In this document: positions 37,537-46,640 of the stretch, one piece after another
Position numbering within the stretch: position 1 is the stretch's first letter
Layout: each line of letters opens with the position of its first letter
DNA from: Zobellia russellii
Lineage (GTDB): Bacteria > Bacteroidota > Bacteroidia > Flavobacteriales > Flavobacteriaceae
Direction of reading: 5' to 3'
DNA length: 64,000 bases
NCBI RefSeq assembly: GCF_018728565.1
Contig: NZ_JACSOI010000005.1
Span: 248,001-312,000 of the forward strand
The notes under the pieces: generated by a model
Databases searched by the model: none
What the model saw: only the letters and a program-made list of their open reading frames with translations
What the model was told of the DNA's origin: nothing
Made by a program: the position numbers and the translations under genes

Positions 37537-38136
37537 TTACGATAGGTCCGAACTGATTAACTTAAGGAATTCATTCCTAGTTTCCTGTTTCTCAAACTGC
37601 CCCCTAAATCCAGAGGTTGTTGTAACCGAATTCTGCTTTTGAACCCCACGCATCATCATGCACATGTGCGACGCTTCAATGACCACAGCAACACCTTTTG
37701 GTTTTAACGTATTATTGATACATTCCAAAATATCATGTGTTAAACGCTCCTGTACCTGTAAACGACGAGCAAAAACATCTACCACACGCGGAATTTTACT
37801 TAACCCTACAATATGCCCATTGGGAATATAAGCTACGTGGGCTTTTCCAAAAAACGGCAACATATGATGTTCACAAAGCGAATACAGTTCAATATCCTTT
37901 ATGATAACCATATCATCATAATCTTCCTTGAACATGGCTCCTTTAAGTATCTCTACCGCATCTTGCTGATAGCCCTGTGTAAGAAAGAGCATAGCCTTGG
38001 CCGCTCTCTCTGGTGTTTTTACCAACCCTTCGCGAGTAACGTCCTCCCCTATTCCATCAATAATTTTTGAAAATCGGTCTTTTACCTCTGTGGTAATTTC
38101 CAAATTGTACTCTTCTAAATTTCTATAGGGTGCCAT
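37537..38136 (-). CDS. folE: GTP cyclohydrolase I
   Basis: A 199-residue enzyme converting GTP to dihydroneopterin triphosphate at the entry of folate synthesis. It shows the zinc motif [15 protein letters not shown] and the second zinc Cys in [10 protein letters not shown]. It also has [23 protein letters not shown], with [16 protein letters not shown] near the end. The ATG at 38136 is supported by a well-spaced minus-strand promoter. Confidence 0.95.
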   Translation of the reverse strand: MAPYRNLEEYNLEITTEVKDRFSKIIDGIGEDVTREGLVKTPERAAKAMLFLTQGYQQDAVEILKGAMFKEDYDDMVIIKDIELYSLCEHHMLPFFGKAHVAYIPNGHIVGLSKIPRVVDVFARRLQVQERLTHDILECINNTLKPKGVAVVIEASHMCMMMRGVQKQNSVTTTSGFRGQFEKQETRNEFLKLISSDLS

Positions 38137-38174
38137 AAAGCTATCTTGTTTATTATAATGGTAAAAATAGTGAA

Positions 38175-38206
38175 CAAAAGTACGGTTTTCTGTACCAAAC
38201 CGCCAA
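38175..38206 (-). promoter_or_regulatory. Promoter of folE
   Basis: On the minus strand TTG at 38204-38206, a 21-bp spacer and TACTTTTG at 38175-38182 match the flavobacterial pattern, about 38 bp upstream of the ATG. Confidence 0.5.
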
Positions 38207-38310
38207 TTTAATCTTTTTGGACCAGAAAATGGTTTTTCCTACTATCGGTTCGTAAACATCAATTTTCATTACTTTTACGATTCATAAATTTCTTGAACAA
38301 GATTCGATAT

Positions 38311-39003
38311 ATGATTAAAGCCAATAATATTAAAAAGTTTTACGGTGATTTGGAGGTGCTTAAAGGTGTTGATCTTCATATTAAAAAAGGCGAGGTCATT
38401 TCAATAGTGGGTGCTTCCGGAGCGGGAAAAACCACTTTACTGCAAATATTGGGAACGTTAGATGTGCAATCCAACCCATCCGATAGTAGTCTTTTGATAA
38501 ATGATACCGAAGTAACGCAATTGTCCGATAAGAACTTGGCCAAGTTCAGAAATGAACATATTGGTTTTATTTTTCAGTTCCATCAACTACTACCGGAATT
38601 TACAGCTCTGGAAAATGTATGTATTCCTGCTTTTATTAAAAATACACCAAAGGCCCAAGCTGAAACAAAGGCTAAAAAATTATTGGACTTTTTAGGACTT
38701 TCTGCCCGTTACAACCATAAGCCCAGTGAACTTTCCGGTGGAGAACAACAACGTGTGGCCGTAGCCAGGGCCCTTGTAAACGACCCATCCATTATTTTTG
38801 CCGATGAGCCCAGTGGAAATTTAGATTCCGAAAGTGCGGATAACCTTCATAAATTGTTTTTTGAGCTTCGGGATGAATTTGGACAGACCTTTGTTATCGT
38901 TACCCACAACGAGCAATTGGCCGATATGGCAGACCGTAAACTAACCATGGTAGACGGTCTTATAGTTAACAAAGAAGTAGTTATTGATACTTTGGAACAC
39001 TAA
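38311..39003 (+). CDS. ABC transporter ATP-binding protein, LolD-like
   Basis: A 230-residue ATPase: Walker [11 protein letters not shown]-loop [16 protein letters not shown], signature [15 protein letters not shown], Walker [13 protein letters not shown] and H-loop IVTHNEQLA. The Q-loop and EPSGNLD forms match LolD/MacB-type transporters that move lipoproteins from the inner membrane. No permease gene is adjacent, as usual for the unlinked flavobacterial gene. The ATG at 38311 is preferred to a TTG at 38293. Confidence 0.88.
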   Translation: MIKANNIKKFYGDLEVLKGVDLHIKKGEVISIVGASGAGKTTLLQILGTLDVQSNPSDSSLLINDTEVTQLSDKNLAKFRNEHIGFIFQFHQLLPEFTALENVCIPAFIKNTPKAQAETKAKKLLDFLGLSARYNHKPSELSGGEQQRVAVARALVNDPSIIFADEPSGNLDSESADNLHKLFFELRDEFGQTFVIVTHNEQLADMADRKLTMVDGLIVNKEVVIDTLEH

Positions 39004-39028
39004 GAATTTATCTTTCAATCCATATTTG

Positions 39029-39793
39029 ATGAATCGCACAGAACTAAAGCAGTTTTTAGACGCCAAGGTATTGGAATATGAACACCCAAAATTCTTGGAA
39101 ACCGACCCGATTCAGATTCCTCATAAATTTTCCCGAAAAGAAGATATTGAAATCAGTGCTTTTCTTACGGCAACCATTGCTTGGGGCAACAGAAAGAGTA
39201 TCATTAACAACGCCAATAAGTTAATGGAGCTCTTGGGCAACTCACCTTATAATTACGTTTTGGAGTATACTGAGAATAATAATGAAGAGCTCTCGACCTT
39301 CGTACACCGGACATTTAATGGTGAAGATCTAAGCTATTTTATACGAAGCTTGCAAAATATTTATGTTAACCATGGTGGATTGGAAGCTGTTTTTGCAAAG
39401 CATGCCCAAGAGCAATCTATGCAACTTGCTATATCGGCCTTTAAAAAAGTTTTTTTTGAGCTTTCCCACCCATCACGCACGCAAAAGCATGTAAGTGATC
39501 CTTTAAAAGGTTCTGCTGCAAAGCGTATAAATATGTTCTTGCGATGGATGGTACGTTCCAACGCTACTTCAGTAGATTTTGGTATCTGGGAGCGAATTTC
39601 TCCCAGTCAATTATCCTGCCCTTTGGATGTGCATTCCGGAAATGTAGGTAGAAAATTAAAATTACTTACTAGAAAACAAAACGACGCAAAGGCACTGGCC
39701 GAACTGGATAAAAATTTACGCAAACTAGACCCCAACGACCCGGTAAAATATGATTTTGCCTTATTTGGCCTTGGCGTTTTTGAGAAGTTTTAG
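39029..39793 (+). CDS. TIGR02757 family protein (DUF2400)
   Basis: A 254-residue protein with the family landmarks ISAFLTATIAWGNRKSIINNA, SLQNIYVNHGGLEAVF, KRINMFLRWMVRSNATSVDFGIW and HSGNVGRKLKLLTRKQNDAKA. The middle and last blocks resemble parts of HhH-type DNA glycosylase folds, but no activity is known. The ATG at 39029 gives the usual length; starting at 38984 would overlap the ABC ATPase gene. Confidence 0.88.
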   Translation: MNRTELKQFLDAKVLEYEHPKFLETDPIQIPHKFSRKEDIEISAFLTATIAWGNRKSIINNANKLMELLGNSPYNYVLEYTENNNEELSTFVHRTFNGEDLSYFIRSLQNIYVNHGGLEAVFAKHAQEQSMQLAISAFKKVFFELSHPSRTQKHVSDPLKGSAAKRINMFLRWMVRSNATSVDFGIWERISPSQLSCPLDVHSGNVGRKLKLLTRKQNDAKALAELDKNLRKLDPNDPVKYDFALFGLGVFEKF

Positions 39794-39821
39794 GCTTCTC
39801 TTTTTATCAAACTTAAACTCC

Positions 39822-40694
39822 CTATAAATAGCGTTTCTTAAACTCTAAAGGGGTGGTTTGGTTTTTTGCCTTAAATACCCTTGAAAAATAGGCGTAATCT
39901 TCGTAACCCAATGATTCCGCAACTCGGGACAAGGGATTTTCTGAGTGTACAATAAGTCGTTTTGCTTCTAAAAGAATACGTTCCGTTATCAGTTCAGTAG
40001 TAGTTTTTCCTAGGGTTGTTTGTGTTACGCGGTTTAAATGTTTCGTTGTAATATTCAGCTTATCCGCATAAAAATGTGCTTTTTTTTCAGTTTTATAATA
40101 GCGTTCAATAGTATGTTCCAAATCTGAAAGGATTTTTAAATAGGTAGACGAAAGTGTATTTTCAGAGACATCAAAAGCGTACAACCTACTCAAATCTATG
40201 TAAGTCAGATTGATAAGACTGACCAGCTTTTGCTTTTTGTAAACCCCATTACCTTGGTATTCTACATTAATTTCCTTAAACCTAGTTGCTATTTTTCCCT
40301 GTTCCGAAGTTGATAAATTTAGATGCGGAGGATTCTTATAGGAGTAATAGAATGGAAATTGATTCAACTTTACATCAGCAACACTTAATTCAAAAAATGA
40401 TTGGGTATGAAAGAAAATATAACCTTGCGGCGGAGCATTGAATGACCAACTATGGGTTTGTCCCGGTTTAAGGAAAAACAAACTTCCATCATTTATAGGA
40501 TACGAACTGAAATCTATTTCATGAGTGCCATTTCCCTTTTCAAACAATACACAAAGAAAAAAGTCGTGCTTATGTGGCCTGTGCACAATTTTTCTGTTTG
40601 TTTCTAAATGCTTGGACAAATCATTACTATAAAACTCAACCAAAGCATTTTCTACTTTGAATTGCTCTATATGTAATACCGGTACAATTTGCAT
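39822..40694 (-). CDS. AraC family transcriptional regulator
   Basis: A 290-residue regulator. The N-terminal half is a cupin-like ligand domain (HRPHKHDFFLCVLFEKGNGTHEIDF; LFFLKPGQTHSWSF). The C-terminal ~100 residues contain the two HTH units: ADKLNITTKHLNRVTQTTLG and VAESLGYEDYAYFSRVFKAKNQTTPLEFKKRY. The second helix pattern with the YFSRVFK box is classical AraC/XylS. It is divergent from the DUF983 gene with 180 bp between; the target is unknown. Confidence 0.92.
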   Translation of the reverse strand: MQIVPVLHIEQFKVENALVEFYSNDLSKHLETNRKIVHRPHKHDFFLCVLFEKGNGTHEIDFSSYPINDGSLFFLKPGQTHSWSFNAPPQGYIFFHTQSFFELSVADVKLNQFPFYYSYKNPPHLNLSTSEQGKIATRFKEINVEYQGNGVYKKQKLVSLINLTYIDLSRLYAFDVSENTLSSTYLKILSDLEHTIERYYKTEKKAHFYADKLNITTKHLNRVTQTTLGKTTTELITERILLEAKRLIVHSENPLSRVAESLGYEDYAYFSRVFKAKNQTTPLEFKKRYL

Positions 40695-40874
40695 AAGACT
40701 TAATTATGTCCTAAAAATACAAAAACCTGCGATAATTTAGCATGGATATAACATGGCGAAGTCTTTAAATTTGTGCGGTGACAGAACAATCTCTATCACA
40801 AGTGACAACTATAAGGTTTTAAAAGTGCAACGAAACCCTTTTAAACTAATTACAAATAAATTAAGAAAGAGCAT

Positions 40875-41270
40875 ATGGAACTTTTAAAAGGCACTAAAGT
40901 GTATAGCATATTTACGGGAACCTGTCCTGTTTGTCAAAATGAAAGCATGTATCTGGAAGCCAATCCTTATAAAATATCCAAAACTCTAAAAATGAAGGAG
41001 CGTTGCAGCCATTGTCATACCAAATACAAAATAGAACCTTCATTTTTTTATGGAGCTATGTATGTTAGTTATCCTGTGGGTCTCTTTTTTGCCAGCGTAG
41101 CCTTGTTTCTTTGCTTCATTATCTTTGATATGAGTCTACTGAACACCTTTTTTGTTATCGTAATAGAAATGATATTGGTTCTACCCATAATACTACGTTT
41201 ATCCAGAAATATCTGGATTAATTTTTTCATGCATTACGACGTACACTTAAAAACTAAGCAAAGGGCTTAA
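40875..41270 (+). CDS. DUF983 family membrane protein with zinc-ribbon-like Cys pairs
   Basis: A 131-residue protein. Two Cys pairs, CPVC (~17-20) and CSHC (~42-45), form a likely zinc ribbon. They are followed by PSFFYGAMYVSYPVGLFFA and two membrane segments, the DUF983 pattern. It is divergent from the AraC-type regulator, so regulation by that protein is plausible but not shown. Function unknown. Confidence 0.87.
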   Translation: MELLKGTKVYSIFTGTCPVCQNESMYLEANPYKISKTLKMKERCSHCHTKYKIEPSFFYGAMYVSYPVGLFFASVALFLCFIIFDMSLLNTFFVIVIEMILVLPIILRLSRNIWINFFMHYDVHLKTKQRA

Positions 41271-41285
41271 GAGTTAGGACAGACG

Positions 41286-41852
41286 CTATTTAAGAAGTAA
41301 ATTTTCCAGTATCTCCCTAGTGTTCTTAGAATTCCAGTCAGTTGAGCCTGTTTCTTTAACCACTATAGTACCCTCTTTATCAATGATATAATTAGTAGGT
41401 ATGCTTTTTTCAAAAAGTGCTTCTGGAGCACTCATTTTGGGAATATACACAGGTAAATTGAATTCCTTCTTATGTAGAAATTTTGTTATAACCTCCGGCT
41501 CTTCGTTAGTTAACAGTATAAAGTTGACCTTATCTCCATAATCATTATACAACTTTTGAATACTGGGCATTTCCGCAATGCAAGGCGGACACCAAGTTGC
41601 CCAATAACTTATAAAGGTTACTTTATTTTTTCCTATACCCAAAGTAATATTCTTTCCATTCAAAGTTCTTACCGAGTAGTTAAAAGGCTGTATAACTTTC
41701 CTGTCTTCGTTTTCTAATACAGATGGAGAAAAAAACTGTAATTTAATTTGGTTCAATGCAACTTGGATGGGCTTTCTAGTCTGCGGAATAAGCAATAGCA
41801 ATAAAAAAACCAGTAGCAGAACATCACCAAAACTTAATTTTCTTTTTTTCAT
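41286..41852 (-). CDS. TlpA-like thioredoxin-fold thiol-disulfide oxidoreductase
   Basis: A 188-residue membrane-anchored thioredoxin-fold protein. An N-terminal helix (LLLVFLLLLLIPQ) anchors it, and the redox site WCPPC has Cys at 88 and 91. The cis-Pro loop is at KSIPTNYIIDKEG. TlpA/ResA-like proteins reduce periplasmic thiols, for example in cytochrome maturation. It converges with the DUF983 gene with 15 bp between stops. Confidence 0.9.
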   Translation of the reverse strand: MKKRKLSFGDVLLLVFLLLLLIPQTRKPIQVALNQIKLQFFSPSVLENEDRKVIQPFNYSVRTLNGKNITLGIGKNKVTFISYWATWCPPCIAEMPSIQKLYNDYGDKVNFILLTNEEPEVITKFLHKKEFNLPVYIPKMSAPEALFEKSIPTNYIIDKEGTIVVKETGSTDWNSKNTREILENLLLK

Positions 41853-41914
41853 TTGAACTACTTTTGAAGGGAAAAATGAAATCCTGCGGACACTAATTTA
41901 AACTATGGCTATTA

Positions 41915-42274
41915 TTATTGATTGGATTCGTTCAACTTTTTGAACTGCCTATAAATCCACTGTTTTTCCTTTAGCGAAAATTCCTTGTTCTCAAACCAAT
42001 CGTGAGCTGCTATTTTCTCATTTTCTATTTGTGCCTTTCGTATGGCCTCAATGGAAACCAAGTGCCAATGTACCCCTTTTTGACGATTGACCGAATAACC
42101 AATGCTCTCGGTTATGTACGATATTTTTGGTCGATTAATCAGCTTTACGCCATTCCTTAAAACGGCTAAAGTTTTAGTGAGCTTAACGACTTCCGAAAAG
42201 GAATATCGCACAAAATCGTTAAAACCTTCTTGCTTAGTGTTATATAGTTTGTCGCCTACTTTAAGTTCTTCCAT
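41915..42274 (-). CDS. Conserved small protein of unknown function
   Basis: A 119-residue soluble, charged protein without signal peptide. The start MEELKVGDKLYNTKQEGFNDFVRYSF resembles a small beta-barrel domain, and the C-terminal half is helical with many Lys/Glu (IRKAQIENEKIAAHDWFENKEF). I do not recognise a family. It lies on the minus strand between the TlpA-like gene and the TonB receptor terminator. Confidence 0.72.
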   Translation of the reverse strand: MEELKVGDKLYNTKQEGFNDFVRYSFSEVVKLTKTLAVLRNGVKLINRPKISYITESIGYSVNRQKGVHWHLVSIEAIRKAQIENEKIAAHDWFENKEFSLKEKQWIYRQFKKLNESNQ

Positions 42275-42401
42275 GGTCTAAAAAGCAAGTAAAATTAATG
42301 GCTTCAAATGGTTTTCAAAGAATTAGAATGTCAGAAATTATCAACAAATCTTGTTTGTAGCAGATAGAAGGTTGACTACTAATCATCCACAGAAAAAATA
42401 A

Positions 42402-42431
42402 AGGATGTTGACACAATAGCATCAACATCCT
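42402..42431 (-). terminator. Terminator of the siderophore-type TonB receptor gene
   Basis: AGGATGTTGA pairs perfectly with TCAACATCCT around a 10-base loop, and the minus strand continues into TTTATTTTTTC. The receptor gene stop is at 42462. Confidence 0.88.
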
Positions 42432-42461
42432 AAAAAAAACATTTACTTAAAACTTTTAAAC

Positions 42462-44843
42462 CTAGAATTTATAAGTGACCATTCCGTAAAAACTTCTAGG
42501 ATCCGTTTGGTTGATGAAACGGGTACGATACGCGTTGTAACCAATTTCATCAAAAATATTATTCAACAACACACGAACACCCCAATTTTGGTTAAATTCA
42601 TAAGCTACCTGTGCATTTACAAGCGTATATGCTTCAACATCAAAAGGCTCTTGACGAGGAACAATTCCCTCATGCGTAACAGGCCCAGCACTCCAGTTGT
42701 TTATAGGACGTTCTCCCGTATAGTATGCTCCGGCTCCTACCGAAAGCCCTTTTAAATTGTTTTTGAAGGAGTAGTTTCCATAAACGTTGAAGGTGTGTTT
42801 AGGCGTGTTTAAAGGCGCTGAACCGTAAACATAAGACGTGTGTTCCTTATATTGCGCATCAATATAGGAATATCCCGTAATGACTTCAAAATTATCAAGA
42901 ATACGACCCGTAAATTCTACTTCAACCCCTTGGCGTTGATCGTTACCTCCTTTTTCGTAAAAACCTGTAGCCACCCAGTTTTCATCGTACACCGGAAGGT
43001 TCATATCTTTATTGTTAATTTTAAAATATGTAAGATTAAAACGTAATCTACTATCTAACCAGTTGGTTTTTATTCCTGCTTCCAATTGATCGTAGCGCTC
43101 ATTACCAAGCTCGCTTCCGTCTGCGCTTAACCTAGTTCCATTTCTTGGGTATGAACTGTTGGTATACGAAGCAAAAACGTTCACGTTTTCCAAAGGAGAA
43201 ATGATAATACCCCCGAGTGGGTTAAAGGCGTCGCTATCTGTAATTTCTGCCGCTGTGCTGGTTTCCGTGGTACTGTAACGGAATCCTAAAAAGGACTTTA
43301 ACCAGGAGTTAAAAGTAATTACATCTTGAGCCACAAAGCCAATAGACCTAGACTCCGAGCCTCCTATTGCATCACCTGTCAACTCAATATTATCTGGCGT
43401 GCTATTTGAAATAGTGCCAAAAACATCTAGAGTATCTACCACGGCCGCACTGTTACTGAATGTGCTAAATGTTGTTTTTCTATAATCCATTCCTACCTGA
43501 AAAGTATGACTGATGCCTCCTGTTTTTACTTCGTCTCCAATAAGGTCAATTTGTAAAACACTGTTCTTATCGTCTCTTGTAGAGGTAGCATAACCTCTTT
43601 TTCTTAGGTTATAAACAGGATTTCCATCAGCATCATTAACAACACCGCCAATACTGGCATTCTTAACATCAAGATCTAACTTAGAAGCAAAATATGCTGC
43701 ATTTACACTTAACTTGTCATTAATCTTCTTTTTGAATCGTGCGGAATATGTAGTATTCTGAGTAAGGTATTTATCCTCTTTATAACCCAAAAACTGTTCA
43801 TGCGGTAAATCATAGATAGAATTGGTGTCATCTGCACTTAGGTTAACAGTACCTGGATCCGGAGTTCTACTATCATCAAAGTAATCCATTTCAAGGGTTA
43901 GGCTCGTACCCTCATCAATTCGCCATTCAAAAGAGGGGTTGATATAGAAACGTTGGGATGAAACACTAGCACGGTAACTATCTGACCTTTCTAAAGCACC
44001 GTTAATACGGAATGCCGTGTTTTTTTTATCGTTCAAAGGTCCGTAAACATCAAAAGTAGGCCTTACTTGCCCAAAACTACCGCCACGTAAAGAAGCCGAA
44101 CCTCCATATTGGTATTTTGGGGTTTTGGTTACGATATTAATAACCCCACCTGGGCTACCCAAATCTGTAGCTACACCTTGAGTAATGGAAGCCGCACCCT
44201 TTAAAACTTGAATATTATCTACACCTTGCATATCGGTTAAAATACCTTGCCCTCTAAAATCTGAGTGTACACGCACGCCATTTTTAAGAATGGGAATTCC
44301 TCTAAATCCACGAGAAGACATACTTTCACTGCGATTTCCATAAGTAGCAAAAGAATATACACCGGGAACATTCTTGGTAGCGTCGGCAATTGTTAAGTTA
44401 CCTTGGTTTTCAATTACTTTTTCAGAGATTACGGATATACTCTGTATCTGATCATAGGTCGCCAAAGGTAATCGCGTTAAAGCCTCTATTTTATCCGGAT
44501 GCTCGTATCGCGAACCGAATACTTCTACTTCATCCAATTCGGAATCCATACGGACAATAAAATTCAAGGTTACGTTACTATTAGTAATAGTTACTTGTTT
44601 TTTAAGCGGTTTAAAGCCCACTGCACTTACATAAAGTTCATATGTACCTGATGTTACTCCCGAAATCTTATATACACCATTCTCATCTGCAGCGGCACCA
44701 TTCTTACTTTTTACCACCGAAACATGGGCATAAGCAACGGGGTCCCCGTCACCGGTAGTTACTTTTCCTTGAATTGTATATTGTTGTTCTTGAGCATAGC
44801 CAAAAACTAAGCTGAACATAAATAGTAAGAGTGTTGGTTTCAT
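42462..44843 (-). CDS. TonB-dependent siderophore receptor
   Basis: A 793-residue outer-membrane receptor with signal peptide (ends FGYAQE). It has a carboxypeptidase-regulatory-like domain (TIQGKVTTGDGDPVAYAHVSVV, ~22-105) and the plug (DATKNVPGVYSFATYGNRSESMSSRGF; ILKNGVRVHSDFRG; IQVLKGAASITQGVATDLGSPGGVINIVTKTP). The barrel ends RSFYGMVTYKF. The LGSPGGVINIVTKTP form points to ferric-siderophore receptors. It has its own promoter and terminator, so it is probably iron-regulated, though I see no Fur box I can trust. Confidence 0.93.
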   Translation of the reverse strand: MKPTLLLFMFSLVFGYAQEQQYTIQGKVTTGDGDPVAYAHVSVVKSKNGAAADENGVYKISGVTSGTYELYVSAVGFKPLKKQVTITNSNVTLNFIVRMDSELDEVEVFGSRYEHPDKIEALTRLPLATYDQIQSISVISEKVIENQGNLTIADATKNVPGVYSFATYGNRSESMSSRGFRGIPILKNGVRVHSDFRGQGILTDMQGVDNIQVLKGAASITQGVATDLGSPGGVINIVTKTPKYQYGGSASLRGGSFGQVRPTFDVYGPLNDKKNTAFRINGALERSDSYRASVSSQRFYINPSFEWRIDEGTSLTLEMDYFDDSRTPDPGTVNLSADDTNSIYDLPHEQFLGYKEDKYLTQNTTYSARFKKKINDKLSVNAAYFASKLDLDVKNASIGGVVNDADGNPVYNLRKRGYATSTRDDKNSVLQIDLIGDEVKTGGISHTFQVGMDYRKTTFSTFSNSAAVVDTLDVFGTISNSTPDNIELTGDAIGGSESRSIGFVAQDVITFNSWLKSFLGFRYSTTETSTAAEITDSDAFNPLGGIIISPLENVNVFASYTNSSYPRNGTRLSADGSELGNERYDQLEAGIKTNWLDSRLRFNLTYFKINNKDMNLPVYDENWVATGFYEKGGNDQRQGVEVEFTGRILDNFEVITGYSYIDAQYKEHTSYVYGSAPLNTPKHTFNVYGNYSFKNNLKGLSVGAGAYYTGERPINNWSAGPVTHEGIVPRQEPFDVEAYTLVNAQVAYEFNQNWGVRVLLNNIFDEIGYNAYRTRFINQTDPRSFYGMVTYKF

Positions 44844-44883
44844 TAAATTTTATTTAGACTTGTTATAAATAATTTCGATGACA

Positions 44884-44914
44884 CAAATGTAAGTCACGAT
44901 CAATACTTGACCAA
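44884..44914 (-). promoter_or_regulatory. Promoter of the siderophore-type TonB receptor gene
   Basis: On the minus strand TTG at 44912-44914, a 20-bp spacer and TACATTTG at 44884-44891 match the -33/-7 pattern, 40 bp upstream of the ATG at 44843. Confidence 0.6.
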
Positions 44915-45003
44915 GTTATTTATACTCAATCTAAATAGAAGAAAAATAAGTGCTTGATTTATAAGTTTTAAGAACCTAAATTTTAACAATTAAACCATAA
45001 AAA

Positions 45004-45027
45004 AACCACGATCATTTGACCGTGGTT
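45004..45027 (-). terminator. Terminator of the secreted isomerase-like gene
   Basis: AACCACG pairs with CGTGGTT around a 10-base loop. The minus strand continues with a run of Ts. It follows the stop at 45050. Confidence 0.8.
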
Positions 45028-45049
45028 AATAATATGTATTCAATTTGTT

Positions 45050-45907
45050 TTAGTTGAAATCAAACTTTTTTAGTCCTTCATGACTCACTTTAATAGCCTC
45101 CAAAGGTTCCATTTTAAAGGTTTTATCCTGCTCTACCATATAGTACTTCATACCTGAGAGTTTCTTTTGCGCTAGAATACGGGCAAAATCAATACTACCC
45201 GTTCCTACGGGTGCAAACCACCCACCCTCGTTCATATCTTTAACATGCCAAATCTTAAACCGTTTTGGATACCTTTTAAAGTAAGCTACTGGGTCTGCAC
45301 CCGCTTTTGTAACCCAAAATAAATCCATTTGAAAATTCACCAACTTAGGGTTACAATTTTCTAAAAGATAATCAATTACCACTACTCCATCATCATCTGC
45401 CTTAAACTCAAAATCATGGTTATGATAAAGAAGTTTTAATCCCGCTTTTTTACATTTAGCACCTAATTCATCAAGAATGTTCGCTAAGTTTTCAGCACCT
45501 CCGGTCATTCCCATTTTCATACCTTCTTCTTCAAAAGTAAAAAGTCCCATTGGAGGGATAGGAATAACAAAATATTTAAAACCTGCCGCTTTTACATCCG
45601 CTATCATAGCATCTGCATTCTCAAGAGTTACTGTTGATTGATGACTGCTTATTGGCTTTAAACCCATTTCTTTAAGAGTGCTCTTGAATTCCGCAGGGGT
45701 CATTCCATAGAACTTTCCGTCATTATAACCTGCGGCTTCAATGTATTTATAGCCTGCATCCGCTACTGCCTTAAGCGTAGTTTTTGCGTCTGAGGCCATA
45801 TCATCTCTTAAGGTGTATAAAGCCAAGCCTCCATAAGTTTCTTGAGCATTGATAATCGTAGTCGCCCCCATAAGAAGACAAAAAAGTAATAACTGAATTT
45901 TTTTCAT
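45050..45907 (-). CDS. Secreted sugar phosphate isomerase/epimerase-like TIM-barrel protein
   Basis: A 285-residue protein with signal peptide MKKIQLLLFCLLMGATTIINAQ. It has the xylose-isomerase-like barrel: GLALYTLRDDM, AGYKYIEAAGYNDGKFYGM, GLKPISSHQS, LLYHNHDFEF, NFQMDLFWVTKAG, FKIWHVKDMNEGGWFAPVGTGSIDF. His, Glu and Asp positions (SSHQ, HNHDFEF, QMDLFW, HVKD) fit the metal site of the fold. Such proteins are typical of carbohydrate-use regions in marine Bacteroidota; substrate unknown. Confidence 0.85.
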   Translation of the reverse strand: MKKIQLLLFCLLMGATTIINAQETYGGLALYTLRDDMASDAKTTLKAVADAGYKYIEAAGYNDGKFYGMTPAEFKSTLKEMGLKPISSHQSTVTLENADAMIADVKAAGFKYFVIPIPPMGLFTFEEEGMKMGMTGGAENLANILDELGAKCKKAGLKLLYHNHDFEFKADDDGVVVIDYLLENCNPKLVNFQMDLFWVTKAGADPVAYFKRYPKRFKIWHVKDMNEGGWFAPVGTGSIDFARILAQKKLSGMKYYMVEQDKTFKMEPLEAIKVSHEGLKKFDFN

Positions 45908-46073
45908 TATTGTTTGTATTTTGTGTAGCCGACTAATATACTATATCTCTTCAAAAATTTAATGGCTAGGGATGCTAAAATGTTTTAGGTCCTAATTAAT
46001 TTAAGAAATTGTATGCAAGTCTAATTATATTAGCTCCTAAAAGGTAAAACCCATAGTTTTAAAGAAGCTACAA

Positions 46074-46469
46074 ATGAAATGTCCTTGCAACCCTAATGTA
46101 ATGTACAGTGTTTGCTGTCAAAAAGCTCACGCAAATATTAGCAGTGTGGCTACTGCCGAAACCCTTATGCGATCGCGCTATTGTGCCTTTGTACTTGCTA
46201 ATATAGATTACTTGCAAAAAAGTCACCATAGTCTAACGCGTCCCAGTAAATCCGAAAAGCGTAAGATTGAGGCTTGGGCAAAATCCGTTAACTGGGTGAA
46301 ATTAGAAATCTTACATACGTCAAAAGGAACTAATAGCGATACAGAAGGTACTGTAGAGTTTAAAGCGTATTATATAGAAAACGGACAAATGGGAGTCATT
46401 CACGAAAACTCAAATTTTAAAAAAGAAAATGGGCATTGGACCTATATAGACGGCTTGCATAAACCGTAG
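46074..46469 (+). CDS. YchJ family protein with SEC-C-like motif
   Basis: A 131-residue protein. The N-terminal CPCNPNVMYSVCCQKAH is the SEC-C zinc-type motif; it is followed by AETLMRSRYCAFVLANIDYL and a UPF0225/NTF2-like region (TVEFKAYYIENGQ, HENSNFKKENGHWTYIDG). This is YchJ, a conserved protein of unknown function. It stands alone, 170 bp before the sulfatase. Confidence 0.9.
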   Translation: MKCPCNPNVMYSVCCQKAHANISSVATAETLMRSRYCAFVLANIDYLQKSHHSLTRPSKSEKRKIEAWAKSVNWVKLEILHTSKGTNSDTEGTVEFKAYYIENGQMGVIHENSNFKKENGHWTYIDGLHKP

Positions 46470-46640
46470 TAATTCTAGAGCTTAAAAGTTTACATAGCGC
46501 TGCCTACCTTAAATCTATATGTTTTTTCATTAAACAGAGTTATACATCTTCTATACAACACCATATTTGACCAATATAGACTATCAAAAACTAACCACAT
46601 CTCCTAATTTTAAAAGACCAATAAATTTGTCTCTTTTAAA